A stretch of DNA of 64,000 nucleotides, taken from Sphingobacterium yanglingense (GTDB lineage: Bacteria; Bacteroidota; Bacteroidia; Sphingobacteriales; Sphingobacteriaceae). Location: assembly GCF_004363245.1 (NCBI RefSeq), contig NZ_SNYV01000014.1:62001-126000 (forward strand), written 5' to 3'. This document shows, one piece after another, positions 19,226 to 28,699 of the stretch. How positions within the stretch are numbered: the stretch's first letter is position 1; each line of letters begins with the position of its first letter. The notes beneath the pieces are model-generated. The model did no database searches. It had not been told where the DNA came from and worked only from the letters and a program-made list of their open reading frames with translations. The position numbers were made by a program, and so were the translations under genes.

Positions 19226-19706
19226 ATTATATAATTATTTCTAAATGTTTGTTTTTTCTTTGTCGTATGGAATGACGTAAACATAGGAGGTACGTTTTTA
19301 AAATGTGCACCTACTGTTTTGCTAATATTAGTGCTTGTGCATCCTATGGCACAGTTACATTGCTTTTTTATCTATAATTTATCTCATTCCTGTTACTATG
19401 GTGGTGTTTTTGGTTTAAGTTGTACTTACAGAAGTTAAACATACGAAAAAAATAAATATGTTTAAATCATAATGATATCTATATGGACAATAAGTACTTG
19501 TATTAGGATAGATTTTTTATTTTTTTTTTGAAATATCAAATCTTATGGTTTTCTTTGTGCATTCTCAAGTTTATCCTGATTCAGAATAAGAAAGTGATAT
19601 TTTTTTCGTTTTGATTATAGTAACTTAAAAAGGAAAGCTTTTTAAGTATTAAGGTTAAATTTCAAACTATTAAAAATCCAAAAAGTACAATCATAATTCA
19701 ACATTA
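19226..19706. other. 481-base intergenic region between the permease and rho
   Basis: AT-rich divergent promoter region. On the permease side (minus strand) TATGTTTA near 19277 resembles the -7 box. On the rho side lies the hairpin described separately. No small coding frame convinced me. Confidence 0.5.
19623..19647 (+). promoter_or_regulatory. Perfect hairpin in the rho 5' leader
   Basis: ACTTAAAAAG, loop GAAAG, CTTTTTAAGT: a perfect 10-bp stem, 60 bases before the rho ATG. rho is autoregulated through its leader in other bacteria, so a control role is plausible. The right arm has only five T and no long U-run after it, so it is not a standard terminator. Confidence 0.5.
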
Positions 19707-21209
19707 ATGAATATTAACGAATTGAATTCAAAACTCGTGTCAGAATTGCGCGAGATAGCGAAGGTGTTAGGCATTGTCGAGGTTGAAAAACTTCGTAAAC
19801 AAGAATTAATTGATAGGATTGCTGAGATTGCTCAGCAGCCAATAGCTGAAGTGCCGGCCGTAGCTGGAGGATCGGAAGAGGAAGAAGATTCGGCAGATAA
19901 ACCCCGTCGTCGTACTCGGACTGTAAAAACAGAAGCATCTCCTGTTGTGCGTCGAGATAAACCAGAGGATGAGGCTACACCAAATTTGTTTAATTCAGAA
20001 TCTGTTGCTAGTGAGCCTGTACAAGCAGTGCAAGAGCAAGGAAGTCCTGTAGAAACTAAGAAAGCGGAAAGTTCATCTTCGACAAACACGGATTTTGATA
20101 ATGTAATTGTTAATGAAGGTGTGTTGGAAATTATGCCAGATGGTTATGGATTCTTACGTTCTTCGGATTATAATTACTTGACATCTCCAGATGATATTTA
20201 TGTGTCTCAGTCTCAGATTAAGTTGTTCGGACTTAAGACGGGAGATAATGTAAGAGGTAGTATCCGCCCTCCTAAGGAAGGTGAGAAATACTTTCCTTTG
20301 GTAAGGATTGAGTCGATCAATGGCCAAAATCCTGCGGAAATGAGAGATCGTGTCCCGTTTGATTTCTTAACGCCTTTGTTCCCTGATGAAAAGTTAAACC
20401 TAGATTTGGGTACAAATAACTATTCAACGCGTATCATGGATTTGTTTACACCTATCGGTAAGGGACAACGTGGATTGATCGTGGCTCAGCCTAAGACAGG
20501 TAAAACCAATTTGTTGAAAGAGGTAGCTAATGCAATCGCGAAAAATCATCCTGAAGTGTACCTTATTATTCTGTTGATTGATGAGCGTCCTGAAGAGGTG
20601 ACTGATATGGCTAGGTCAGTACGTGCCGAGGTAGTTTCGTCTACTTTTGATGAACCGGCGGATAGACACGTGAAGATTGCTAATATCGTACTAGAGAAAG
20701 CTAAACGTATGGTAGAATGTGGGCATGATGTGGTTATTTTGTTAGATTCTATTACACGTCTTGCACGTGCATATAACACAGTAGCTCCTGCTTCTGGTAA
20801 GATTTTGTCTGGGGGTGTGGATGCAAATGCACTACATAAACCTAAACGTTTCTTTGGTGCGGCACGTAATATAGAAAACGGTGGATCATTAACTATTTTG
20901 GCTACAGCATTGACGGATACAGGTTCTAAAATGGATGATGTGATCTTTGAGGAATTCAAAGGTACAGGTAATATGGAGCTTCAGCTGGATCGTAAACTTG
21001 CCAACAAGCGTTTGTTCCCAGCTATCGATCTTACTGCTTCGAGTACGCGTCGTGATGACTTGTTAATGGATAAAGATTCATTACAGCGTCTGTGGGTATT
21101 GAGAAATCATCTTTCAGATATGAATTCGACTGAAGCGATGGAGTTTTTACTTCAACAATTGAGAGGAACACGCTCAAACGAAGAATTTTTGATGAGTATG
21201 AATGGATAA
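19707..21209 (+). CDS. rho: Transcription termination factor Rho
   Basis: Hexameric RNA-dependent ATPase that ends transcription. Residues 1-44 are the Rho_N helical domain. Residues 45-130 are a low-complexity insertion with acidic (EEEEDSAD) and basic ([10 protein letters not shown]) blocks. The cold-shock-like RNA-binding domain follows ([15 protein letters not shown]), then the ATPase with P-loop [21 protein letters not shown] and the secondary-site R-loop/Q-loop region ([20 protein letters not shown]). The total of 500 aa exceeds E. coli Rho (419) because of the insertion, which is typical of Bacteroidota. Confidence 0.97.
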   Translation: MNINELNSKLVSELREIAKVLGIVEVEKLRKQELIDRIAEIAQQPIAEVPAVAGGSEEEEDSADKPRRRTRTVKTEASPVVRRDKPEDEATPNLFNSESVASEPVQAVQEQGSPVETKKAESSSSTNTDFDNVIVNEGVLEIMPDGYGFLRSSDYNYLTSPDDIYVSQSQIKLFGLKTGDNVRGSIRPPKEGEKYFPLVRIESINGQNPAEMRDRVPFDFLTPLFPDEKLNLDLGTNNYSTRIMDLFTPIGKGQRGLIVAQPKTGKTNLLKEVANAIAKNHPEVYLIILLIDERPEEVTDMARSVRAEVVSSTFDEPADRHVKIANIVLEKAKRMVECGHDVVILLDSITRLARAYNTVAPASGKILSGGVDANALHKPKRFFGAARNIENGGSLTILATALTDTGSKMDDVIFEEFKGTGNMELQLDRKLANKRLFPAIDLTASSTRRDDLLMDKDSLQRLWVLRNHLSDMNSTEAMEFLLQQLRGTRSNEEFLMSMNG

Positions 21210-21232
21210 TCCGTATTAAATTGATATTTTTA

Positions 21233-21256
21233 AGCCATCTAGTTTTAGATGGCTTT
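21233..21256 (+). terminator. Intrinsic terminator after rho
   Basis: AAGCCATCTA, loop GTTT, TAGATGGCTT followed by TTTTT, 23 bases after the stop. Confidence 0.85.
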
Positions 21257-21282
21257 TTTTGTACATATTGTAAATTCATACG

Positions 21283-21963
21283 ATGAAAAAATATATTCCG
21301 AATACCATAACTTGTTTGAATCTTTTTAGTGGTTGTATTGGTGTTCTGTGTGTTTTTAGGGGGGAATATACGCTGGCGCTGTATTGTGTTTTGGCGTCCG
21401 GTATTTTTGATTTCTTTGACGGTATGGTAGCACGTTTGCTCCATGTAAAATCATTAATAGGTAAGGAGTTGGATTCGTTGGCGGATATGGTGAGTTTTGG
21501 TTTCCTGCCAGGGGCTGTAATGTATAGTTTATTACAACAGACTACAGATAATACTTATGTTCCTTACCTTGGCTTTTTGATAACGGTTTTTTCTGCTTTG
21601 CGATTGGCCAAATTTAATCTCGATGAGCGGCAGACATCCGATTTTATTGGAGTAAATACGCCTATGAATACGTTTTTGATTGTTTCTCTGCCTTTTTTAG
21701 CGGGTTCATATCCTTTGTTGATTGGGAATCTGTATTTTTTATTGGTGTTGACCTTGATCTGTAGTTTGTTGCTCGTGTCCGAACTTCGGTTGTTCTCGAT
21801 GAAATTAAGTTCGTTGGGTTGGGCCGAGAATAAATTCAAATACCTATTTCTGATGGTTTCTTTGGTAATGGTCTTGTTGCTTAAGGTTATGGCAGTGCCT
21901 ATTATCTTTGTATGTTATATCATATTCTCCCTTCTTCATTTCAAACAGGAGAGCAGATTATAG
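21283..21963 (+). CDS. pssA: CDP-diacylglycerol--serine O-phosphatidyltransferase
   Basis: Makes phosphatidylserine, the precursor of phosphatidylethanolamine, at the inner membrane. The CDP-alcohol phosphatidyltransferase motif D-G-x2-A-R-x8-G-x3-D-x3-D is exact: D46, G47, A50, R51, G60, D64, D68. About seven to eight hydrophobic segments follow over 226 aa. It starts 27 bases after the rho terminator, so it probably has its own promoter. It ends 3 bases from a convergent gene with no visible terminator. Confidence 0.95.
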   Translation: MKKYIPNTITCLNLFSGCIGVLCVFRGEYTLALYCVLASGIFDFFDGMVARLLHVKSLIGKELDSLADMVSFGFLPGAVMYSLLQQTTDNTYVPYLGFLITVFSALRLAKFNLDERQTSDFIGVNTPMNTFLIVSLPFLAGSYPLLIGNLYFLLVLTLICSLLLVSELRLFSMKLSSLGWAENKFKYLFLMVSLVMVLLLKVMAVPIIFVCYIIFSLLHFKQESRL

Positions 21964-21966
21964 CTG

Positions 21967-22380
21967 TTAACAATAACTGTACTCCTGGATTGTGGATTCG
22001 ATCTTGTCTACCCATAGCTTTGCTATGGCTGCCAGTTCGTACTTTTCATCTTGCGCTAGCTTTATCATAATTTGATTTAAGGTGCGGTGCATTTCGATAT
22101 ATTCGGGGAATTGTCCATATATATCTTTAAAGTCATTGAGTATGTCTATTATGTGGCAGTACATTTCATATTCTATGAATTTGTTTTGGTGGCAAATGTT
22201 GGCATTTACCCACTCTTGTTCGGATTGAAATCCATTTTTGATGTGGTGGTCACATGCTTTGTTGAAATCTTTTCTTGTACGGACAAGTTCTTTCTTGACG
22301 CCTTCCTTTTTAAGGAGAAGGTGGTCGAAAATTGCTGTTAATCCTTCTTGTAGCTCCGTTTCCCTTGGTATCAGTGCCAT
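21967..22380 (-). CDS. Hypothetical protein, helical
   Basis: A 137-aa soluble, probably all-helical protein with no recognised motif. It is rich in Glu, Lys, His and Cys (ACDHHIKNGF, NANICHQNKF, EYEMYCHIIDIL). The scattered Cys/His could bind metal but form no known pattern. No signal peptide. Length and composition suggest a real gene, because the frame is clean and its codon use resembles its neighbours. Confidence 0.7.
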   Translation of the reverse strand: MALIPRETELQEGLTAIFDHLLLKKEGVKKELVRTRKDFNKACDHHIKNGFQSEQEWVNANICHQNKFIEYEMYCHIIDILNDFKDIYGQFPEYIEMHRTLNQIMIKLAQDEKYELAAIAKLWVDKIESTIQEYSYC

Positions 22381-22465
22381 AAGTGTTTTCGGTCCTTTGT
22401 ATGTGTGTAGTTAGGTAACAAACTGATTTGGTGTTTGTTTTGTTTTTTTATGATTCTTCTTGTAG

Positions 22466-25258
22466 TTAATATGTATAGCTTAGTCCGAAGGTTGGAAATG
22501 CTTTTTTTGTTGCTTTTGAATCGTTGATATAAGTGCCTTTTACAGAAGCGGTGAATAAAGGAAAGTTGTATTTAAACAGGTTGAAGTCTATATCTATCCC
22601 TGCGCTGCTTGACTTAGGGACGAAGCTTGCCCTATGGATGTTTTGGTAATTGGCAGATAGACGAGCCCGTATACGTTTTATGTAAGCGATTTGGCCTATA
22701 GATAAGTCAGGGTAGCTAATAGGAAATCTGTAGTCAAATAATAGTGTGTTTTTTACCGTTTCGTAAGGGATATAGGAAAAGCCTTCAATAGGGGGGATGT
22801 CTCGGGTATAGATGTATCTGCCTGTTGTAGACTGCATGCTGTACCGTATCTGAAGGCTGTGGTTCAATGCTAAACCAGGGAAGTAGAAGTTGCTGCGTAA
22901 TGACCAGGCTCTTCCTGTCAGTTGATCTTCAAATGGTAGATGGCGGAATGTGAAACTGATGTTTTGTCCCCATCTCGGAGTGATATCCATTGTCGCTCTA
23001 CGTGAGTTACGATTGAAGTAAACTTGATAATTGAGCGGGAATGCGATTGCGTCATTGAAGTTCGTTAAGTTGCTTAAGCTTATGTTATATCTCTTGAGAT
23101 AGGATGTCCCGAAATTGAATCCGTACGAATATATAGTGTTACCCCGATATTTGCTGAAGGGTAAGCTGATGTCAAGTGCGGTGGTACGTTCTCTCCAGTC
23201 AAAGGGGATGCTTGTTGAATTGTTGGTCTGTGCGGATCCAATCTGACCTTTGTCGGTGTAGGATAAGGTAATCTTTGGAAAATACTTTTGATATGATAGT
23301 GACGCGGAATAGATGCTTTTTTGGATATCGTTGTCATATTCGTATCCTACCCTTAGGTCTGTGGTGTTGAGAAGGTCGTTGGAAATCCAGAAGATGCCCG
23401 GTTTTAAGTTGTCAAAACTCTCGAAGTCATTTCCGCTAAGTGTTAGACTGTGGAAATTAAAACTGTTTTTGAAGGCTTTATAGTCTTTAATTGTGTATTC
23501 TGTTCTGATAGAGGTGTCTATTGGGGTATTGTGTGCTCTGTTTAGGCTTTGATTGCTATAGAGTGCTTCTATCATGTGAGGCTTAATAGATTGTTCTTTA
23601 AGTTGGGATAAAGCAATACTTCGTATCTGATATCCCTTTGGGGTATAATCATTGTACCATAGTGTGTCTGCATGTAAGGAAGGGTTGAAAGCTCCAAAAC
23701 GACTGTCTGTTAGTTTGGTTATTTCTCCTTTTTTCCATCTGAATAGGTCGTCTTTATTACCGTAATTTGCTTTAAATATAATGGCATCTTGGTCGAAAAT
23801 GGGTCTTTCTATTTGTGCATTTGACCAGTCAAGTAGTGGTGTTAAGCTTTTTGTCTGCAGATCTATCTGCATCAAATTAGTGCCTTCTTCGCTAACAGCT
23901 ATAGCTATTAAATGTGTTCCGTTGGTGTTGAACTGGGGTTGTTGAAGATGTAATCCTACAGGTAAAATGAGGGAGTCAATCTTTTTGGAGGAGGCAATAT
24001 CTAACCATACCAGGGAGGTTCTATTGGCGAGATCTACCTCTATACAGATGATTTCTTTTTGATTTGGAGCGATGATCGGAGTGTAGTAACGGCTGTTTTT
24101 GCTAAGTGTTTTTTTCTTTTTGCTGGCCATATCGTAGACCATGACTACATTGTAGGTTTGTTTTTCAAATCTTGCATCTTTGCGGTATTCGTCCCAAGTG
24201 ATGAGTTGGTCTCGTAAGTGAAAATAGGGCATGAGTTGGAGGCCCAAAGTTAAGACTGGGGTGCTGTTGTGAGGTGCTTTTTGATCTGTTTGGACGATTC
24301 TCGCTGTTCTTTGCGGACCTTCTTGTAGTGCAAAAGTCGCTTGTTCGTTAGTTTGTGGTAGCAGGTAATTGGTCGGATATCGGTCAGTTTTTTCTGGGAT
24401 GTCGGTGTCGAAAAGCACTGAATCAGGAGTCCATGTCTTGGCTAAATTTGCCATTGTTAGCTTAAAGATAGCATTGGATTTTAGTCCGTAATTCTTCTTC
24501 AAGCTGCGTTGAAAGTTAAAAGGTCGGAGTAATTTTCCGTTCATTTCGGCTAATATTTTGCCATGGATCAAAGAGTCTTTTTGATAAAGTTCGCTATTCA
24601 TAAAGTAACCAATTGTATAGAAACTGGGGACTATATCTTTAAAAGAGCCATGAACATATTTGTTGAAATCATAAGTTCGTCCAGTTAAAATATCTGTTCG
24701 AATAGGCATTTGCCAGGAGGTAAGTCGGCCTCTTCCTCCTTTAGAAAACAATGTTTCCTGAAGGACGGCGTCCCCCTCAAAGTACCAGCCGGGAAGGTTC
24801 AAACCGAATAGAGCGAGGGCTAATTGTTCGCCAAAAGGAGCTCTTATTTTACCTGTCAAATTGTCAAATTGGGCGATGTGTCTTGATTCATGAAGCGCTA
24901 GATTGGGCAACCATTCCTGGTTGTCAGCAATAGCCGAGGGGGTGGAGTAGATCTCTGATTTACGTGGGGCTAACTGCACAAAACCGTTTTGTTGTATGTG
25001 ATTTTGTTGAACTATGATATTGATGAATCGTGATTTTCTTTCTAAATCGGAGGAAGTGTTTTGTATATATTGGCTGATATTATTAGCTAGCTTCGGTGCA
25101 CTGGGGCTAAACTCGCTGGGGAAGATGAGCCGGAATTGGTCCGTCGTGATTTGCTTCCATTTTACCTTATAGTGGGCTTGACTGTAATCGAAAACCTGAC
25201 TATAGAGTATATAGAAATTTATGGTTAATATAAATGTTAGTAATGATTTGATTTTCAT
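22466..25258 (-). CDS. Secreted gluzincin-like / beta-propeller / barrel protein
   Basis: A 930-aa protein with a signal peptide (residues 1-20, ILYS-Q). HESRH at residues 123-127 fits HExxH, and GWYFEGDAV places Glu161 about 34 residues later, as in Peptidase_MA-like gluzincins (EGxA). Residues 310-620 carry TolB/WD40-like blades (QPQFNTNGTHLIAIAV, LFRWKKGEITKLTDSRFGAFNPSL). From about 640 the sequence is amphipathic strands ending in FGLSYTY, as in an outer-membrane barrel. So it is probably a surface or outer-membrane protein; catalysis is inferred from motifs only. Related large proteins occur across Bacteroidota without assigned function. Confidence 0.75.
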   Translation of the reverse strand: MKIKSLLTFILTINFYILYSQVFDYSQAHYKVKWKQITTDQFRLIFPSEFSPSAPKLANNISQYIQNTSSDLERKSRFINIIVQQNHIQQNGFVQLAPRKSEIYSTPSAIADNQEWLPNLALHESRHIAQFDNLTGKIRAPFGEQLALALFGLNLPGWYFEGDAVLQETLFSKGGRGRLTSWQMPIRTDILTGRTYDFNKYVHGSFKDIVPSFYTIGYFMNSELYQKDSLIHGKILAEMNGKLLRPFNFQRSLKKNYGLKSNAIFKLTMANLAKTWTPDSVLFDTDIPEKTDRYPTNYLLPQTNEQATFALQEGPQRTARIVQTDQKAPHNSTPVLTLGLQLMPYFHLRDQLITWDEYRKDARFEKQTYNVVMVYDMASKKKKTLSKNSRYYTPIIAPNQKEIICIEVDLANRTSLVWLDIASSKKIDSLILPVGLHLQQPQFNTNGTHLIAIAVSEEGTNLMQIDLQTKSLTPLLDWSNAQIERPIFDQDAIIFKANYGNKDDLFRWKKGEITKLTDSRFGAFNPSLHADTLWYNDYTPKGYQIRSIALSQLKEQSIKPHMIEALYSNQSLNRAHNTPIDTSIRTEYTIKDYKAFKNSFNFHSLTLSGNDFESFDNLKPGIFWISNDLLNTTDLRVGYEYDNDIQKSIYSASLSYQKYFPKITLSYTDKGQIGSAQTNNSTSIPFDWRERTTALDISLPFSKYRGNTIYSYGFNFGTSYLKRYNISLSNLTNFNDAIAFPLNYQVYFNRNSRRATMDITPRWGQNISFTFRHLPFEDQLTGRAWSLRSNFYFPGLALNHSLQIRYSMQSTTGRYIYTRDIPPIEGFSYIPYETVKNTLLFDYRFPISYPDLSIGQIAYIKRIRARLSANYQNIHRASFVPKSSSAGIDIDFNLFKYNFPLFTASVKGTYINDSKATKKAFPTFGLSYTY

Positions 25259-25939
25259 TTAGTAGCAATTGATTAATAAGATGAATTTCTTTATTGCTAA
25301 AAATAATAGCAAATTAATTAGTTCTTGTGTTTTGTTTTTGTTTAGTTTATTAAACTTAATGTGTTGATTTTTATTGGTTAAACTTCTTTTGTTTAATCTT
25401 TTTTTTGTTTGTTTTTTATATTCAAAAAGTTACTTTTTATGCCTTTTGAAGTATATCAAAATGCTGTTGTGCATACAGCTACTAAAGTAGTGTTTTTTTA
25501 TTAACTCAGTATTAGGTTTGTTGTTTTTGAGAAAGTCAGCGGCGGTGAGACTTTAGGCTTTAAAGGTAATGTGTTTCCAAAGGTGAGGAATGTGCTTTCC
25601 TTTCTAAGGGGACTTTCGTTTTGCACGAAGTCTTCCTTTTAGTGTTATCAGGTTTTGTGTCTCGTGCTGTCAGTTCAACAAATGCATATTTGGTTTTTAT
25701 TTTATCAGATGAGGAGCTTTTTTAATTTTAACAAGAAGTGACATAATGTCTTTTTTTGGGATAGTGTCTGTTTTGAATTTGGATGTAAATCAAGCAAAAA
25801 AAAAGATTATATTTTTCGGTATAAAAAGGCGACTTTTGCAAACGTACTTAAAACCACTATCTGGTGTTTGATAGGTGCACACTAATTAACATACTCTTTC
25901 AAAAGAAGTAAAACATGTAGGATAAATATCGGAGGCAAT
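25259..25939. other. 681-base gap upstream of mgtE
   Basis: Mostly very AT-rich. A G+C-richer island at about 25535-25680 stands out; it follows TAGGTTTG (25513-25520), which fits the -7 box, and contains an imperfect hairpin (GGACTTTCGT / ACGAAGTC) near 25611-25637. No ATG-started frame of useful length was found on either strand. It could hold an untranslated RNA or a long mgtE leader, but I recognise no known riboswitch. Confidence 0.4.
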
Positions 25940-27319
25940 ATGGAAGAATTGGAAATGCAGGTCGTGCATGTAGAACAGCTAATTGAGGAAGGTAATCTGG
26001 TAGCGCTAGAGGATTTTCTGAATGAACTTAATATTTCTGACGTCGAGGAATTGATCGACGAACTTCCCGAGCACGGTGCACTTTTTTTGGAAACCTTAAA
26101 TCTAAAACGAGCTGTCAACGTATTCCGTATTTTAGACTTCCCGACGCAAGAGCGTATCTTCAAAAAATTATCCGCTGCAAAAGTCCGGGAGATTATTAAT
26201 GAGATGCCTCCCGATGACCGGACTTCGTTTTTCGGAGAGCTTAAGGGAGATGTTGTAAAACGTCTTATCATCATGCTTTCTCCAGAGGAGCGAAAGGAAG
26301 CTCTTTCGCTGTTGGGGTATCCTGAAGATAGTGTGGGGCGACTGATGACGCCTGACTATATTACGGTGAAAGCACACTGGAGTATTACGCGTATTTTAGA
26401 TCATATCCGTCGGTACGGAAGCGCATCGGAAACTATTGATGTGCTGTATGTGATCGATTCCGAAGGAAAGCTAATTGATGATATTCGAATCAAAGATATT
26501 TTATTGGCCGATCCAGAAACACGGGTTGGCGAGTTGATCGATAACCGCTTGATTTCTTTAAATGCGAACGATCCGCAAGAGGAAGCTGTTACGGTCTTCC
26601 GGATGAATAATAGAGTCGCTCTACCGGTGGTGGATGAGCAGGGGATTATGTTGGGTATTGTGACAATCGATGATATACTTTGGGTGGCTAACGAAGAGTA
26701 TACCGAAGATATGCAACGTATCGGTGGTACGGAGGCTTTGGACGAACCTTATTTGGATGTCTCGATTTTGCACTTGGTTAAAAAACGTGGGGGCTGGCTT
26801 GTCGTTTTGTTCTTGGGGCAATTGTTGACTGCTACCGTAATCGAGCAGTTTGAAGGGCAACTAGAGAAGGCTGTTTTTTTAATGGTGCTAATGCCGCTGA
26901 TTATGTCTAGTGGAGGTAACTCTGGTTCGCAGGCATCGACTTTGATCATTCAAGCAATGGCCATGGGAGAAGTGACTCTGTCAGACTGGTGGCGTGTTAT
27001 GAAACGTGAGATTATTTCAGGATTATTGCTGGGTATGATACTGGGAGTTCTAGGGTTTGTACGTGTTGCAGGCTTCGAGGCATTCTTGGATGCTTACGGT
27101 GAATACTGGGTATTGGTAGGGCTGGTCGTGAGTCTGTCTTTGGTCGGGGTGGTCATGTGGGGGTCGCTCACCGGATCGATGCTGCCTTTTATTCTAAGAC
27201 GCTTGGGGGCCGATCCTGCAAGTTCGTCTGCACCGTTTGTATCGACCCTAGTTGACGTTACAGGATTGATTATTTATTTCACTATTGCCAGTCTTATCTT
27301 GGGTGGTATTTATTTATGA
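25940..27319 (+). CDS. mgtE: Magnesium transporter MgtE
   Basis: Mg2+ channel/transporter of the inner membrane. The 459-aa protein has the N-terminal superhelical domain (1-130), a tandem CBS pair (about 138-260, with DYITVKAHWSITRILDHIR and IVTIDDILWV) that senses Mg2+, and five membrane helices from about 285. The pore motif GGNSGSQAS is at 325-333. GGAGG stands 6 bases before the ATG, which fixes the start. Expression may be controlled in the long upstream gap. Confidence 0.96.
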   Translation: MEELEMQVVHVEQLIEEGNLVALEDFLNELNISDVEELIDELPEHGALFLETLNLKRAVNVFRILDFPTQERIFKKLSAAKVREIINEMPPDDRTSFFGELKGDVVKRLIIMLSPEERKEALSLLGYPEDSVGRLMTPDYITVKAHWSITRILDHIRRYGSASETIDVLYVIDSEGKLIDDIRIKDILLADPETRVGELIDNRLISLNANDPQEEAVTVFRMNNRVALPVVDEQGIMLGIVTIDDILWVANEEYTEDMQRIGGTEALDEPYLDVSILHLVKKRGGWLVVLFLGQLLTATVIEQFEGQLEKAVFLMVLMPLIMSSGGNSGSQASTLIIQAMAMGEVTLSDWWRVMKREIISGLLLGMILGVLGFVRVAGFEAFLDAYGEYWVLVGLVVSLSLVGVVMWGSLTGSMLPFILRRLGADPASSSAPFVSTLVDVTGLIIYFTIASLILGGIYL

Positions 27320-27430
27320 TAAAAAATCTGATTGGATTTGAGGAAGTTGCGAATTTGTGCTTAAAAATATTTGCAAAGACAAATTAAACTTCCGATAATT
27401 GCATCACCGAAAGGGAAAACAACATAAGAT

Positions 27431-27504
27431 TCCTGAATAGCTCAGTTGGTTAGAGCATCTGACTGTTAATCAGAGGGTCGCTGGTTCGAGCCCAGCTTCA
27501 GGAG
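27431..27504 (+). tRNA. tRNA-Asn (GUU)
   Basis: Full cloverleaf in 74 nt: acceptor TCCTGAA/TTCAGGA, D-loop AGCTCAGTTGGTTAGAGC, anticodon arm TCTGA-CTGTTAA-TCAGA with anticodon GUU, T-arm GCTGG-TTCGAGC-CCAGC. CCA is not encoded. A terminator follows 11 bases later. Confidence 0.97.
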
Positions 27505-27514
27505 CAATGTTTGT

Positions 27515-27542
27515 AAAGCCATCAACATAAGTTGATGGCTTT
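27515..27542. terminator. Terminator shared by tRNA-Asn and rlmF
   Basis: AAAGCCATCAAC, loop ATAA, GTTGATGGCTTT, then T-run. It lies between the tRNA and the convergent rlmF stop and is symmetric. Confidence 0.85.
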
Positions 27543-27547
27543 TTTTA

Positions 27548-28462
27548 TTACCATTTCCAAGCAAGAATTCTTGAAATTTTTTGACCCTGTTGCATAGGGA
27601 TGATTTCTATAGCAGCAGCTTTGTGGTATTCGAGTATGGCGACCAATGGTTTGATGTGGTCTTTGCTTGAGACAAGAGTTGTGACCCAGTTGAGATGATC
27701 TTTAAATTGTATACTCTCGTAGATTAATTTTGAGATGAAAGCTTTCTCCCCTCCAGGATACCATAGCTCGTTAGGGTGGCCTGAAAAGTTTTGAACGGTT
27801 GGCTGCTCTTTGTTCTTGTGTAGGTTCTGGAATTTCTTGGAGCTTACATTCCAGTTGTCCTCGCGCGATTTGAAGAATGGGGGATTGCAGACTACAGCAT
27901 CGAACCTGTCTTTTTCAAATATAATACCTTGTAGGATGTGTTCTTTGTCATCTTGGAATCTCAATTGTATTTTCTTTTTGAGCCAGATGTTTTTGTTGAC
28001 GTTTATTTCAGCGTATTGAATAGATTTTGGGTCGATTTCGGTAGCTGTAAAATCCCATAGGTATTCTTGTGCCCCAATAAGTGGGTAGACTATGCTAGAG
28101 CCTGTGCCGATGTCAAGAACTTTGACTTTTTCTCCTGTTGGTATTTGACCATTATTGTCTTTTGCCAAGATGTCTGCGATATAGTGTATATAATCGGCCC
28201 TTCCTGGGATGCCTGGACAAAGGCTATTTGGGCTAATTTGCCAGTTTTTAATTTTATACTCGCTGACAAGTAAAGCCTTGTTTAATTCGAATACGGCTTT
28301 GGGGTTGGCAAAGTCGATGCTTTGGGTACCGAAGTCGTTCGTAAATACGAAGGCGAGAAGGGCAGGATTGCTTTTACACAGCTTTTCCATCTGATAGCCA
28401 TTGCGGTGTTTGTTGCGAGGGTGCAGTTTTGAAGGAGTAGCGCCTTTTGGAATCATGTTCAT
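27548..28462 (-). CDS. rlmF: 23S rRNA (adenine-1618 N6)-methyltransferase
   Basis: Methylates A1618 of 23S rRNA with SAM. The N-terminal HPRNKHRNGYQM block and DFANPKAVFELNKALL are hallmarks of RlmF; the SAM pocket is VLDIGTGSSIVYPLIG and the N6-adenine catalytic motif is NPPFF. Length of 304 aa matches the family. It is convergent with the tRNA and divergent from thrS. Confidence 0.95.
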   Translation of the reverse strand: MNMIPKGATPSKLHPRNKHRNGYQMEKLCKSNPALLAFVFTNDFGTQSIDFANPKAVFELNKALLVSEYKIKNWQISPNSLCPGIPGRADYIHYIADILAKDNNGQIPTGEKVKVLDIGTGSSIVYPLIGAQEYLWDFTATEIDPKSIQYAEINVNKNIWLKKKIQLRFQDDKEHILQGIIFEKDRFDAVVCNPPFFKSREDNWNVSSKKFQNLHKNKEQPTVQNFSGHPNELWYPGGEKAFISKLIYESIQFKDHLNWVTTLVSSKDHIKPLVAILEYHKAAAIEIIPMQQGQKISRILAWKW

Positions 28463-28583
28463 TTACTATTGTTGAAAAAACAAAGGTACATTTGTAGCGC
28501 TATTAAATAGCATTTAAAGGTAAAATTAGTGCATGTATGTGGCTTTTTTATGTTAGGGATTCGCTAATGCCAAGCATTTTATC

Positions 28584-28591
28584 TATGTTTG
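28584..28591 (+). promoter_or_regulatory. Candidate thrS operon -7 box
   Basis: TATGTTTG fits TAnnTTTG. It would give about a 100-nt leader before thrS containing an imperfect long stem (ACAGT...ACTGT around 28629-28650). The -33 element is not evident. Confidence 0.4.
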
Positions 28592-28699
28592 GACGTTTAT
28601 TAAATTAACTAGGTGGGCCTGCATGTAGAACAGTGTAATTGTACATACTGTATGTGGGTGTGCCTAAAGCATTAACAAATTTTAAAATCATAATTGTAG

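Noticed and set aside
27361..27430. Standard -33/-7 promoter for tRNA-Asn
   Set aside because: AATATTTG lacks the two-base spacing of TAnnTTTG, so no box is called.
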